NCBI GenBank assembly: GCA_947482665.1
Contig: CANKJK010000004.1
Span: 124,001 to 188,000 of the forward strand
DNA: 64,000 nucleotides
Source of the DNA: Acidobacteriota bacterium
Lineage (GTDB): Bacteria; Acidobacteriota; Vicinamibacteria; Vicinamibacterales; UBA2999
Reading direction: 5' to 3'
Positions within the stretch are counted from its first letter, which is position 1. Each line of letters begins with the position of its first letter. Made by a program: the position numbers and the translations under genes. The notes beneath the pieces were generated by a model, which saw nothing but the letters and a program-made list of their open reading frames with translations, was not told the origin of the DNA and did not search any database. Shown one piece after another: positions 16,425-25,187 of this stretch.

Positions 16425-17144
16425 CTATGCGGGCAGCACGAACTTGTAGCCCACCCCGCGCACGGTCTGCAGAATCGCGGGCGCCCCTGGGCCGTCAGCC
16501 AGGTAGCGCCGCAGCCGCACCACGAAGTTGTCGATGGCGCGCGTATCGGTGCTGTCCACCAGTCCCCACACGTCCTCGAGGATGGCCTTGCGTGAGATGG
16601 CGCGCCCGGCATTTCTCACCAGGTACCGAAGCAGGTCGCACTCCATCCGTGTGAGCCGATGCGTGCGGTCCTTTACCGTGATTTCCATCGCGTCGAAGTC
16701 GATCCGCCGGCCCGCGACGGTGCAGACATCCGGTGCCGCCGTGTCCGCGGTGGCGGGGTGGTCGCTGCGTTGCCACCGGCCCCGGCGCAGCAGTCCCTGG
16801 AGGCGCGCGAGCAGGATGGCCAGCTCAAACGGCTTGGGCACGTAATCGTCGGCCCCGGCCTCGAGCCCGCGGAGCACATCCTCGGCGCGACCCCGGGCGG
16901 TGAGCATGAGGATGGGGACGAACTGCCCGGCGGCTCGCACCTCGGCGGCCACGGCGTAGCCATCCTTGCCGGGGAGCATCACATCGAGCAGCACGGCGTC
17001 GAAGCGGTCGCGCTCGGCGAGCAGGAGTGTGGCCGCCTGGGCGCCGTTGCCGAGTACCTCGACCTCCATGCCTTCGGCTTCGAGATTGAAGCGCAGGCCG
17101 TTGGCAATATGCCGTTCGTCCTCGACGACCAGAATGCGGCTCAT
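16425..17144 (-). CDS. OmpR/PhoB-family response regulator
   Basis: A 239-residue transcription regulator. The receiver domain covers about residues 1-120, with the acidic pair EDE, phospho-acceptor Asp in DAVLLDVMLPG, switch residue in LMLTARG and Lys in DDYVPKPFE. The C-terminal winged helix (about 140-238) shows the OmpR signatures LTRMECDLLRYLVRNAG, ISRKAILEDVWG and AIDNFVVRLRRYL with ILQTVRGVGYKFV. It overlaps its partner histidine kinase by 4 nt (ATGA). Its targets are unknown; no repeat resembling a binding site was found upstream of the pair. Confidence 0.95.
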   Translation of the reverse strand: MSRILVVEDERHIANGLRFNLEAEGMEVEVLGNGAQAATLLLAERDRFDAVLLDVMLPGKDGYAVAAEVRAAGQFVPILMLTARGRAEDVLRGLEAGADDYVPKPFELAILLARLQGLLRRGRWQRSDHPATADTAAPDVCTVAGRRIDFDAMEITVKDRTHRLTRMECDLLRYLVRNAGRAISRKAILEDVWGLVDSTDTRAIDNFVVRLRRYLADGPGAPAILQTVRGVGYKFVLPA

Positions 17145-18034
17145 GCCCGGAGTGCGCGAGGCAGCTCGACGGTGAACGTGGCGCCGCGGCCCTCGCCCTC
17201 GCTCTGCGCGAACACCCGGCCGCCGTGGGCCTTGGCGATGGAGCGCACCAGGAAGAGGCCGAGCCCGGTGCCCTTGACCGTGGCGCCGTGGACGGGCACG
17301 CGGTAGAAGCGCCGGAAGATGCGCTTTAGCTGGGAGGAGGGAATGCCCACGCCGCTGTCCTGCACGCGCACCCAGACGGAGTCTGGCGTCGGCGTGGCCA
17401 GGGTCACCAGCACGCGGACGGCGTCGCCGGAGTATTTCACCGCGTTGTCGAGCAGGTTGGAGACGACCGTCCGGAGGTCGTCGGCCTCGCCCATGACCGT
17501 CAGCGGCTGATCCCCCTGCACGTCGAGCGCAATGGCGTCGGCCGGGAGGTGGTGCCGGAGGGCGGCCGTTTCCACGCACTCACGGGCCAGCGCGCTCAAA
17601 TCTACGCGCGAAAACGCCTCCGGTCGCTTCTGGCGGTCCACGCCGGCTTTGAGCACGTTATCGACCATCTGCTGGAGCCGGTCCGTGTCGGCGAGCATCA
17701 CGCCGTAGAACTCACGGCGCTGGTCATCGCTGAGCGTGCGGCGCTGGAGCGTCTCCAGATAGAGGCGAATCGACGCGATCGGCGTCTTCAGTTCATGCGT
17801 GACGGCGCTGATGAAGGTGTCGTGCTCCTCATTGCGCTTGATCTCGAGGACGAGGAAGACCGTGTAGAGGATGATGCCGGCGATGACGACGGCGAAGGAG
17901 GCGATGCCCCAGAGCAGCGGCGTGATCTGCTCGGCCGTGATGACAATCCAGCCGACGTTCAGCGAGACGGCCGCGGCCAGAGACGCGACGGCAAGCACCA
18001 CGACGAGACTGATCGCCTTTTGGCGGCGGGTCAT
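17141..18034 (-). CDS. Membrane sensor histidine kinase
   Basis: A 297-residue kinase. Two N-terminal membrane helices (LVVVLAVASLAAAVSLNVGWIVI; LLWGIASFAVVIAGIILYTVF) leave almost no periplasmic sensor, so it probably senses within the membrane or through a partner. The HisKA domain has the phospho-acceptor His in FISAVTHELKTPIASIRLYLE. The HATPase domain shows the N box LLDNAVKYSG, G1 VRVQDSGVGIP, F box RIFRRFYRV and G2 GTGLGLFLVRSI. It is first gene of the pair with the response regulator. A TAAGAT -10 sits 6 nt before the ATG, and no Shine-Dalgarno is visible. Confidence 0.93.
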   Translation of the reverse strand: MTRRQKAISLVVVLAVASLAAAVSLNVGWIVITAEQITPLLWGIASFAVVIAGIILYTVFLVLEIKRNEEHDTFISAVTHELKTPIASIRLYLETLQRRTLSDDQRREFYGVMLADTDRLQQMVDNVLKAGVDRQKRPEAFSRVDLSALARECVETAALRHHLPADAIALDVQGDQPLTVMGEADDLRTVVSNLLDNAVKYSGDAVRVLVTLATPTPDSVWVRVQDSGVGIPSSQLKRIFRRFYRVPVHGATVKGTGLGLFLVRSIAKAHGGRVFAQSEGEGRGATFTVELPRALRA

Positions 18035-18040
18035 GGGGAG

Positions 18041-18046
18041 ATCTTA
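18041..18046 (-). promoter_or_regulatory. -10 element TAAGAT of histidine kinase gene, leaderless spacing
   Basis: TAAGAT ends exactly 6 nt (CTCCCC) before the ATG at 18034. Confidence 0.5.
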
Positions 18047-18076
18047 GTCCCGCCGGGGAGCGCCGGTGGCGCTGGC

Positions 18077-18097
18077 CGCGAGGGATGCGCCCTCGCG
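18077..18097 (-). terminator. Hairpin between desaturase and kinase genes
   Basis: A perfect 8-bp stem (CGCGAGGG / CCCTCGCG) with a 5-nt loop lies about 130 nt after the desaturase stop, within the otherwise empty 189-nt gap 18035-18223. No T-run follows. Confidence 0.35.
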
Positions 18098-18223
18098 CGG
18101 GTGGCCGCGGGCGGGGTGCCCCGCCGGGCGCGCAGGCCTGAGTCGTGGCCTGCGGAGTTGGCCGAGCACCCGGTGGGGCTGCCTGCGGACAGGACCCGCC
18201 ACCGGGCGCTCACGGCCGGTGTG

Positions 18224-19114
18224 CTACGCGACGGCCTGGCCGTCCACTTCGATGCGGTCGTTCTCGTCGTACGGCACGATCTCGGAGAGCTTGGCGACCT
18301 TGATGTCCCAAGCGAGGCCGAACAACTTCAGGGTGTTGATGCCGATCCAGTTCAGATCCAGCTCATACCAGGCCAGGCCGTGACGAGCCGAGGTCGGGTG
18401 CGCGTGGTGGTTGTTGTGCCAGCCCTCGCCGAAGGTGAGCAGCGCCACCCACCAGTTGTTCGTGGAGTCGTCGCGCGTGGCGAACCGCCGGCTGCCCCAC
18501 ATGTGCGTGGCGCTGTTGACGGCCCAGGTTGTGTGCAGGCCGAACACCGTGCGGACGCCCATGCCCCAGAGCACATAGGGAATGCCGCCGAAGGCCAGCA
18601 GGAGGACACCCACCACCACCTGCGGCACCCAGTGCCACTTGGTGAGCGCCACATGGAACTTATCCTTGGCGAGGTCCGGCGTGTAGCGGGCGAGGAGCGC
18701 CGTCTCCTGATGCAGGCCCTGACCCGTCAGGATCCAGCCCATGTGCGCCCAGAAGCCACCTTCGCGGGGGGTGTGCGGGTCGCCTTCCCGGTCCGACTTC
18801 TGATGGTGAACACGGTGCGTCGCGACCCAGAAGATCGGACCGCCTTCAAGGGCCAGCGTGGCGCAGATCGTGAGGAAATACTCCATCCACTTCGGGGTCT
18901 TGTAGCTGCGGTGCGTCAGCAGCCGGTGGTAGGACATGCCGATGCCGAGCATGCCGGCCACGAAATACAGCACGACCGCCGTGATGATGGCGCCGGTGTC
19001 GATGTAGAAGAAGGCTGCGACGGCGGCGATGTGGAAGGCCACCATGGCGATGGTGGTGATCCAGTTGATGCCTTTCGAGTACTTCCGGCCGAAGAGCAGA
19101 GTGGGTTGAGCCAT
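18224..19114 (-). CDS. Acyl-CoA/fatty-acid desaturase (membrane di-iron)
   Basis: A 296-residue membrane enzyme that introduces a double bond, probably at position 9, into acyl chains. The three histidine boxes are visible: HRLLTH after helix two, HRVHHQKSD, and HNNHHAHP. Four hydrophobic stretches fit the usual topology. The start is the ATG at 19114 with AAAGGAG immediately upstream; a longer open frame to 19330 has no support. An electron donor gene is not adjacent. The family works aerobically, so the organism is expected to use oxygen. Confidence 0.94.
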   Translation of the reverse strand: MAQPTLLFGRKYSKGINWITTIAMVAFHIAAVAAFFYIDTGAIITAVVLYFVAGMLGIGMSYHRLLTHRSYKTPKWMEYFLTICATLALEGGPIFWVATHRVHHQKSDREGDPHTPREGGFWAHMGWILTGQGLHQETALLARYTPDLAKDKFHVALTKWHWVPQVVVGVLLLAFGGIPYVLWGMGVRTVFGLHTTWAVNSATHMWGSRRFATRDDSTNNWWVALLTFGEGWHNNHHAHPTSARHGLAWYELDLNWIGINTLKLFGLAWDIKVAKLSEIVPYDENDRIEVDGQAVA

Positions 19115-19242
19115 GGCTCCTTTGTGGGGCGGGCGGGATGCCCTGCGACCCGGAACAACGGTATCCGAGGTCGGCGGCCGCGGTCTGTAATACTTATGTA
19201 CGGCGCTAAGTGACTGAATACACAGGGCTAAACACAGGCAGA

Positions 19243-20307
19243 ATGGTCGCGCTGAGCATCCATGCGGACTACCGCTGCGGGCACTCCGGGCGGTGCTGCG
19301 GCACGGACTGGGACGTCCCCGTGGAGTCATCCGCGCGGGCGGCTATCGAGGCCGGCCAGCAGGAGCGGCGCCTGCCGCTCGTCGAGCCGTTTGCCGCGGG
19401 CTTTCCTCCTGAGGGCTACGCCGGCGTCCTCAGGCGCGAGCGCGGTGCCTGTGTCTTCTTCGACCAGGCCTCGCGCCTCTGTGCCGTGCACGGCCAACTC
19501 GGTCAGGGAGCATTGCCGGTGACCTGCCGCCAGTTTCCCCGCATTGCCCGGACGGGCCCACGCGGGGTCGCGATCACCCTGTCGCACTACTGCCCGACCG
19601 CGGCCAGGCTGCTCCTGCGGGAGGATGTGCCGCTGGCAGTCGTGGAGCAACCGGAGGCCTTTCCTCCCGGGAGCTACGAAGGACTGCAGGCGGACGACTG
19701 GCCTCCGCTCCTGCACCCGCGGATGCTGATGGACGAGGCGTCCTACGACGCCTGGGAGGCACACGTCGTGTGGCGGTGCGCCACCGTGTCGTCCCTCTGG
19801 TCGGCGTTGGCGACGATCCGGCGGGATGCCGAGGCGCTCTGCCGGTGGCGGCCGGAAGACGGCGTCTTGATGGACGCCGTGCTCGCGTGCCGCTCGCGCC
19901 CGGTGGTGCAGGTGGGCGTGCCGGATGGCGCGTGGGTCCACTCACGTGTCCGCGACGCACGAGAGGCCGTGCCCGAGGCAGAACCCGTGGAGGAGCGGCT
20001 CGATCTGTCGGCCGGGCTCGCGGCGATGGTGTCCTTTGAGCGTGCCGCGCTGCGGCTGGTGGCCGCGCATGGCTTTGCGAGCTGGTGCGCGTATCAGGCG
20101 CGCGGCATTGCCGCGCATGTGCGCAGCCTTGAAACCGTGGCGGCGGTGCTGCTGGTGGAGGTTGCGCGGGTGAAGGCGTCCTCAGACTCGTGGGGGACGG
20201 AGGGGTTTCTCGCGGCGGTGGGCGCTACGGACTTTCTGCTCAGGCACGAGGCCTCGCGGGAAGCGCTGGCCGCGGTCTGGACGCGGCGCGAAGTCGGCGC
20301 CGGTTAG
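19243..20307 (+). CDS. YkgJ-family cysteine-cluster protein
   Basis: A 354-residue protein whose N-terminal 140 residues carry the Fe/Zn-chelating cysteine cluster: YRCGHSGRCCGTDWDV, GACVFFDQASRLCAVHGQLG, LPVTCRQFPRI and HYCPTAARLL. The order CxxxxxxCC, C, CxxH, CRxFP matches the YkgJ/FliB-like family, proposed to bind an Fe-S cluster or zinc. The C-terminal 200 residues have no recognised domain. The ATG at 19243 begins just before the cluster and is preferred over an ATG-less frame upstream. Its stop overlaps the convergent AttH-like gene by 4 nt. Confidence 0.8.
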   Translation: MVALSIHADYRCGHSGRCCGTDWDVPVESSARAAIEAGQQERRLPLVEPFAAGFPPEGYAGVLRRERGACVFFDQASRLCAVHGQLGQGALPVTCRQFPRIARTGPRGVAITLSHYCPTAARLLLREDVPLAVVEQPEAFPPGSYEGLQADDWPPLLHPRMLMDEASYDAWEAHVVWRCATVSSLWSALATIRRDAEALCRWRPEDGVLMDAVLACRSRPVVQVGVPDGAWVHSRVRDAREAVPEAEPVEERLDLSAGLAAMVSFERAALRLVAAHGFASWCAYQARGIAAHVRSLETVAAVLLVEVARVKASSDSWGTEGFLAAVGATDFLLRHEASREALAAVWTRREVGAG

Positions 20308-21695
20308 TCGCCCCGGAACGTTTCCGCCGAGCCGGCCGCACTGAAGGCGATGGGCACGCTGCCGAGGTTGCCGCTGACCGTGTACTGTCCGCGCATCTGG
20401 AGAAAGGTGAGCGGCGTGGCCATCGGGCCCGACATGCGGTTGCGCTCGATGCTGTGGACGTCCAGGTCCAGCTTCACCGCCAGCGTGGGGCTTCTGCCTT
20501 CAATCACGATGCGGGTCGGGTTGGCGGTGCCGGGGGCGTCTGTTTCGGTGATGGTGACGCCGGTGGCGTAGCCCATCGGGCCGTTGGGGCCGATGGCGCC
20601 GAGGAATCCCGGGACGCGCGCCGGGTCCGCCGCGTCGGCGGGCGGGAACACGCGGCCGTAGACGAACGAGATCTCGCCCTGCTGCACCTGGCCCCACTGC
20701 CAGGAGACCCCTTCCCAGAAACCCCAGTTGTGATCGTGATAGCCAGAGGCGCCGTCGAGCGAGACACGCGTGCCGCCCGCCGTGAGCGTGCCTGAGGCGC
20801 GCCCGGTCATCACCGGGACGACATAACCCGATCGCCAGCCGCCCGCACCCGCCAGCTCGATGGGCGGCAGTTGCCGACCTGCCACGCCTTCGACCACCAG
20901 ATCGCCGACGAGGCGTTGGCCCTTGGCCGAAGTGAGGTCGAGGTGGATGTCATAGCGCAGACCGTGCAGGCGTACGGTGTTGGGTCCGATGGTGAGGTCC
21001 GGTGCCCGGGCCACCTGCGCGTCATCCAGCAGCGCGCCGGCGGCGTAGGACTCCATCCGCCCCTCTCGCTCCAATTGCAGGCGAACGCCCGCGGTACGAC
21101 GGCCATCGGGCGTCCTCGGTCCTGCGAGGAACGTCAGGTAGAACCGCGTGTGTTCGGCGCGGCCGTTGAAGTAGAGCCACTCAGCCCAGGACGCGGCCCG
21201 CGCGGGCACATCGGGAATCGCGTGGAAGCCGTCGATCGCGCGTAGCGCGTCACCCGGGTCCTTCGAGGCCCACGGCCGGTCGGCCTCGGTGTCCGCCCAT
21301 GCACGGATGCCGGAGATTTCCCGGTCGCCGAGCAGGCGCTCGAGGCTTGGAATACCGGCCTGTGCTTTCACCGCGGTGATCGCGCCGTTGGCCTCGACGA
21401 GGAAGAGCCCGCCACGGTTCAGGGGTGAGGCGGCCAGGACGCTCGACGCCAGTGGTTCGCGGGCGAGTGGACCGGCGAGCATCAGGCGAGCTGCTTCAAG
21501 CCGCTGGAAGCCGGGCCCGGTGACGACGATGTCGCCCCCGCCGGCCAGTTCCGGAGCCCGTGCCTGGTCGAGCACCACCTCGGCGACGCCGAGCAGGATC
21601 ACCATGACGGAGACACCGACGCCGAAGCCGGCCGCGAGTACCGCCGTCCGTATCGGGTGTGCCGCGAGCGTGCGCAGCGCCAACCGGAGAATCAC
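20304..21695 (-). CDS. AttH/CrtC-like lipocalin domain fused to an FtsX-type N-terminal segment
   Basis: A 463-residue protein. Residues 1-45 look like the first membrane helix of an FtsX/MacB permease (ILRLALRTLAAHPIRTAVLAAGFGVG), followed by a permease-like start of the periplasmic domain (GGGDIVVTGPGFQRLEAARL). From about residue 110 the protein resembles AttH and hydroxyneurosporene synthase-like proteins, with the hallmark GASGYHDHNWGFWEG at about 315-330. No second, third or fourth helix is seen. It starts with a GTG overlapping the ATPase stop (GTGA) and is the last gene of an AttEFGH-like operon. It probably handles a lipophilic substrate outside the inner membrane. Confidence 0.75.
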   Translation of the reverse strand: MILRLALRTLAAHPIRTAVLAAGFGVGVSVMVILLGVAEVVLDQARAPELAGGGDIVVTGPGFQRLEAARLMLAGPLAREPLASSVLAASPLNRGGLFLVEANGAITAVKAQAGIPSLERLLGDREISGIRAWADTEADRPWASKDPGDALRAIDGFHAIPDVPARAASWAEWLYFNGRAEHTRFYLTFLAGPRTPDGRRTAGVRLQLEREGRMESYAAGALLDDAQVARAPDLTIGPNTVRLHGLRYDIHLDLTSAKGQRLVGDLVVEGVAGRQLPPIELAGAGGWRSGYVVPVMTGRASGTLTAGGTRVSLDGASGYHDHNWGFWEGVSWQWGQVQQGEISFVYGRVFPPADAADPARVPGFLGAIGPNGPMGYATGVTITETDAPGTANPTRIVIEGRSPTLAVKLDLDVHSIERNRMSGPMATPLTFLQMRGQYTVSGNLGSVPIAFSAAGSAETFRGD

Positions 21696-22375
21696 CGGAC
21701 CCGTTCCTCGCTCACCAGCACGCCGTCGCGCATCGTGAGGATGCGTCGCGCCCGCCGGGCAAACACCGCGTCGTGCGTGACGATGACGAGGGCCGTGCCG
21801 TCCGCATTCACCCGATCGAGCAGCTCCGCGATGTGCTGCCCGGTCGTCTGGTCGAGCTCGCCCGTGGGCTCGTCGGCCAGCAGCAGTCGCGGCCTGTTGG
21901 CCAGCGCGCGCGCGATGGCGATGCGCTGCATCTCGCCGCCGGAGAGCTGCGAGGGCCGGTGGTCCGCACGCTTTGAGAGCTCCACGTACTCCAGGAGTTC
22001 ATGCACCCGGTGCGCGCGTTCGGACTTCGACACGCCCGCCTCGGCCATGGGCAGCTCGATGTTTTCGGCCGCGGTCAGCATGGGCAACAGGAAGAATCGC
22101 TGAAAGACGAAGCCGATCTTCCGGAGCCGGATGCGGCTGCGAGCGACATCGCCCAGTGTCGCCACATCCTCGCCATCGACGGTGAGCGTGCCCGACGAGG
22201 GTGTGTCCACGACGCCGAGCAGATGGAGCAGGGTGGACTTGCCGCAGCCCGAGGGTCCGCACAGCGCCACGAAGTCGCCGGGATCCACGGCGAGCGACAC
22301 GCCGCGCACGGCGGTCACCGGACCGGCCGGCATGGGGAACACGCGCGTCAGATCACGCGCTTCGATCACGCTCAC
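21692..22375 (-). CDS. ABC transporter ATP-binding protein (LolD/MacB type)
   Basis: A 227-residue ATPase energising the two neighbouring FtsX-type permeases. Walker A is CGPSGCGKST, the Q loop is FVFQRFFLLPMLTA, the signature is LSGGEMQRIAIARAL, Walker B is LLLADEPTGELD and the H loop is VIVTHD. The start is the GTG at 22375 overlapping the permease stop (GTGA), and the end overlaps the AttH-like gene the same way, so the four genes are translationally coupled. Confidence 0.93.
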   Translation of the reverse strand: MSVIEARDLTRVFPMPAGPVTAVRGVSLAVDPGDFVALCGPSGCGKSTLLHLLGVVDTPSSGTLTVDGEDVATLGDVARSRIRLRKIGFVFQRFFLLPMLTAAENIELPMAEAGVSKSERAHRVHELLEYVELSKRADHRPSQLSGGEMQRIAIARALANRPRLLLADEPTGELDQTTGQHIAELLDRVNADGTALVIVTHDAVFARRARRILTMRDGVLVSEERVR

Positions 22376-23559
22376 GAGACCACCTCCCGCCTGAGCGTCG
22401 CGGCGATGGGGAGCGTTGCGACGAGGCGCATCGGATAGAGCGCCGCGGCCACGGCGGTGAAGGCAAACAGCAGGCCGTGGATGAGCAGCGCGCGCGGCTG
22501 GAAGACGAAGAAGTGCAACGACGCGGGGATGCCCGGGATCCCCTTCAGAATCCAATCCAGGAGCCGCGAGAGGGCCAGGCCCACTGGCAGGGCCAGCACG
22601 GCGCCGCTACCCACGATCAGCACCGCTTCGGCGAATACATCCGCGATGGCGCGCCGCCGCGAGAAGCCGAGTGCCCGCAGAGCGGCAATTTCACCCGTGC
22701 GCTGGTTGACCGAGACGGTGAGCAGCACCGTGACGAGCAGGAAGGCGAAGCCGATGGTGACCGTCGTCAGCACGAAGGAGATCTGCCGGAAGTAGGAGAG
22801 TCCGCCTTCCTGTAGCCGCACGAGTACCTGGGCGTTGGTCATGGCCGTGAGTGTGGGCACGGCGCGCTCGACGGCGGCCTTCGCCGCAGCCGGCGTCGTG
22901 CCCTGGGCCGTGGCAATGAGGAGCTGATCCGCCGATTGGGCGCCGCCTCCGCCGCTCACGCGGTCCACGTCTTCCAGCGACAGCCCGACGGTGCTGCCGC
23001 GTTCGCTTTCGAAGGGGAAGTCGGCGACGCCGACGATCTGCACCCGGAACGGCGGCGTGACCGTGCGCACGCCCGGCGCGCTGGTGCGGAGTTCCAGCGG
23101 CCCGCCAACTCGCGCGTCGAGCAGTTCGAGCACGTGCTGGTTGACGAGGACTTCGCCCGAGGCACGGACGTCCCGTCCCTCAAGGACGGTCCAGGCCCCG
23201 ACGCTGCCTGGTTCGGCGCCCATCACGCGGACCGCGAAGGGTCTGGCGGTATGGACGACCAGGCCGTCCGAGAGGCGGAGAGGGGTGACGCGTGCCACTT
23301 CGGGGAGGGTCCGCAGGCGCGTCGCGATCGCGCCCGCGTGTTCGATCAGGGGCCCGCGACCCGGTGGTGCCGTGCCGATCGCCGCGCGCAGGTCGTAGCC
23401 GGTCGTCGAGAGCATCCGCTCCATGGAGATCACAAGCCCGTTGGACAGCAGCAGCATGTCGAAGAGCAGGGCGCCGACCGCCGCAACACCTGCGATACCC
23501 AACAGGGCCCTGGCTGGTTGGCGCACGAGGCTGCGGAGGGCAAAAGCAAAGGCGCTCAT
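22372..23559 (-). CDS. FtsX-type ABC transporter permease
   Basis: A 395-residue permease with the normal layout: one helix at the N-terminus (RALLGIAGVAAVGALLFDMLLL), a periplasmic MacB-like domain of about 230 residues, then three C-terminal helices with the FtsX signature around TGEIAALRALGFSRRRAI. The ATG at 23559 overlaps the upstream stop. In the AttEFGH comparison it corresponds to one of AttF/AttG. Such permeases extract or pass lipophilic molecules in the periplasm rather than importing solutes. Confidence 0.9.
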   Translation of the reverse strand: MSAFAFALRSLVRQPARALLGIAGVAAVGALLFDMLLLSNGLVISMERMLSTTGYDLRAAIGTAPPGRGPLIEHAGAIATRLRTLPEVARVTPLRLSDGLVVHTARPFAVRVMGAEPGSVGAWTVLEGRDVRASGEVLVNQHVLELLDARVGGPLELRTSAPGVRTVTPPFRVQIVGVADFPFESERGSTVGLSLEDVDRVSGGGGAQSADQLLIATAQGTTPAAAKAAVERAVPTLTAMTNAQVLVRLQEGGLSYFRQISFVLTTVTIGFAFLLVTVLLTVSVNQRTGEIAALRALGFSRRRAIADVFAEAVLIVGSGAVLALPVGLALSRLLDWILKGIPGIPASLHFFVFQPRALLIHGLLFAFTAVAAALYPMRLVATLPIAATLRREVVS

Positions 23560-24413
23560 CGTCGTGCCAGCGTCATCAACTGCTTGCGCAGGAGCGACCA
23601 CGACGCCGCCGCGCTGGCCACCACGCCGAGCGGAATCGCGATTGCGAGGCACACGGCGACGACACCCGGCGTCACGCGGACGAAGACGAGCGCGGTGTTG
23701 TAGTGCCACTGAAAATAGCGGTTGATGGCGAACTGCGAAGCGGCGGCGAGCCCGATCCCGAAGACCGCGCCGCCGACGGCCACCACAAGCGACTCCAGGA
23801 AGATCTGGGCGAGCACGCGGCGCGTCGTGAGGCCGATGAGGCGCAGCACACCGACCGTGTCGCGCCGTTCGTCGACGAGCATGACGGAGAGCGCCAGCAG
23901 GAACAGCGCGCTGGCGATGATGGTGACGATCGCAATGGCGAGGTGAAAGCGCTCGATGACGACGAAGGTGCCCGCGCCGGAGACGGCGGCCCTGGCCTGG
24001 CGGGCGACGATGCCCGGCGTGCCCGTCATCAACTGCGTCGCGATCGTGGAGGCCTGCCGGGGATCGCGCAGCACGAGATTGACCTGGTCGACGGTCTCGG
24101 CGGCCATCAGATCGGCAGGTCCCGAGACGAGCCGTGCCATGTCCGGGAGGTGGAGGCGCACCTTGAACTTGGACTCGCTGATCTCCATGGGGTCCGGCGT
24201 CGGCTCATAGATGCCGAGAACACGGAACGTCTGAGCGGACTGACCGTCTCCGCCCGGAGCGAGACGGATCTGCGACCCCGGGGAGAGCGCCTTCGCTTCA
24301 GCCAGTTGCCGGGAGATGAGCACGCCGGGGGCGGGTTCCGCCGCGTCCACACCGCCACCGCTGACTGCCAGCGTGACGGCGGATGCCATGACCCAGAGAC
24401 GAGCCCGCCGCAT
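23556..24413 (-). CDS. FtsX-type ABC permease, apparently short at the N-terminus
   Basis: A 285-residue permease. After a short hydrophobic leader (LWVMASAVTLAVSGGGVDAAEP) it enters directly into the second part of a MacB-like periplasmic domain (GVLISRQLAEAKALSPGSQIRL, RVLGIYEPT), then three C-terminal helices with DERRDTVGVLRLIGLTTRRVLAQ. Compared with its neighbour it lacks about 100 residues: the canonical first helix and the early periplasmic domain. That piece may be supplied by the AttH-like fusion encoded downstream. The ATG at 24413 overlaps the exonuclease stop (TGATG); a GTG at 24416 is an alternative. Confidence 0.78.
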   Translation of the reverse strand: MRRARLWVMASAVTLAVSGGGVDAAEPAPGVLISRQLAEAKALSPGSQIRLAPGGDGQSAQTFRVLGIYEPTPDPMEISESKFKVRLHLPDMARLVSGPADLMAAETVDQVNLVLRDPRQASTIATQLMTGTPGIVARQARAAVSGAGTFVVIERFHLAIAIVTIIASALFLLALSVMLVDERRDTVGVLRLIGLTTRRVLAQIFLESLVVAVGGAVFGIGLAAASQFAINRYFQWHYNTALVFVRVTPGVVAVCLAIAIPLGVVASAAASWSLLRKQLMTLARR

Positions 24414-25168
24414 CACAGCTCGAAGGTCGCGACCACGGGCCCGTGGTCCGACGTCCCGATTTCGCGGTGCGAGACGCAGGTCTCGGCGTGGCCCGCGAGG
24501 GCACCGCTGGCAAGGATGTAGTCGATGCGCCAGCCGATGTTGCGCTCGCGCATCTGGCGCCAGGGCGGCCACCAGCTGTAGAGATCGGGCACGTCCGGGT
24601 TGAGCGCGCGCTGCACGTCCACCAGGTCGTGTCCGAGCAGCCCGCCAAAGAGCGCGCGTTCATCGTCCCGCTGGCCGATGGTCGTGGCCTTGCGTTCCTT
24701 CGGGTGCACGTCCAGGTCACGGTGCGCCACGTTCAGATCGCCGCACAGGATGAGGGGGCGGCCCGAAGCGGCGTGGCTCGCGGCCAGCTCCGTGAGGCCG
24801 TGCAGGAAGCGGATCTTGGCGTCGTAGTCCTTGCCGCCATTGGGCACATAGACGGAAGCGACCGTGGCCTGTGGCAGCTCAGCCGTGACGATGCGGTGCT
24901 CGAAGTCGAAGGCCGGATGCGCGAAGACCGGCGCGTGCGCGGCCACGGTATCGCGCACCAACAGCGCGACACCGGAATAGCCCTTCCCGCCGTGCCAGCG
25001 GCTCCAGTAGCCGTCGATGCCGGTGACCCAGACAGGGAGCTGCTCCGGAGCAGCCTTGATCTCCTGCAGGCAGAGCAGGTCGGGCTGGCGTTGCTCCAGG
25101 AACACCTGGACCTGCTCCTGGCGCGCGCGGATCCCGTTGACGTTCCAGGTGGCGACGGTGAGGCGCAT
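24413..25168 (-). CDS. xth: Exodeoxyribonuclease III
   Basis: A 251-residue DNA-repair nuclease of the exonuclease III/AP endonuclease family, cutting at abasic sites and degrading 3' ends. Motifs: TWNVNGIRAR at the N-terminus, LCLQEIKA with the metal-binding Glu, GYSGVALL, LILCGDLNVAH with catalytic Asp and Asn, RIDYILAS, and the C-terminal SDHGPVVATF with catalytic Asp-His. The length is standard. It is first in a run of overlapping genes leading into the ABC transporter, so it may be co-transcribed with it without a functional link. Confidence 0.95.
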   Translation of the reverse strand: MRLTVATWNVNGIRARQEQVQVFLEQRQPDLLCLQEIKAAPEQLPVWVTGIDGYWSRWHGGKGYSGVALLVRDTVAAHAPVFAHPAFDFEHRIVTAELPQATVASVYVPNGGKDYDAKIRFLHGLTELAASHAASGRPLILCGDLNVAHRDLDVHPKERKATTIGQRDDERALFGGLLGHDLVDVQRALNPDVPDLYSWWPPWRQMRERNIGWRIDYILASGALAGHAETCVSHREIGTSDHGPVVATFEL

Positions 25169-25187
25169 CGGTGAAGGGAACGCCGGC

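Noticed and set aside
17549-19213. A 554-residue plus-strand frame
   Set aside because: It overlaps the histidine kinase and desaturase, which have complete motifs; the frame is an artefact of high GC.
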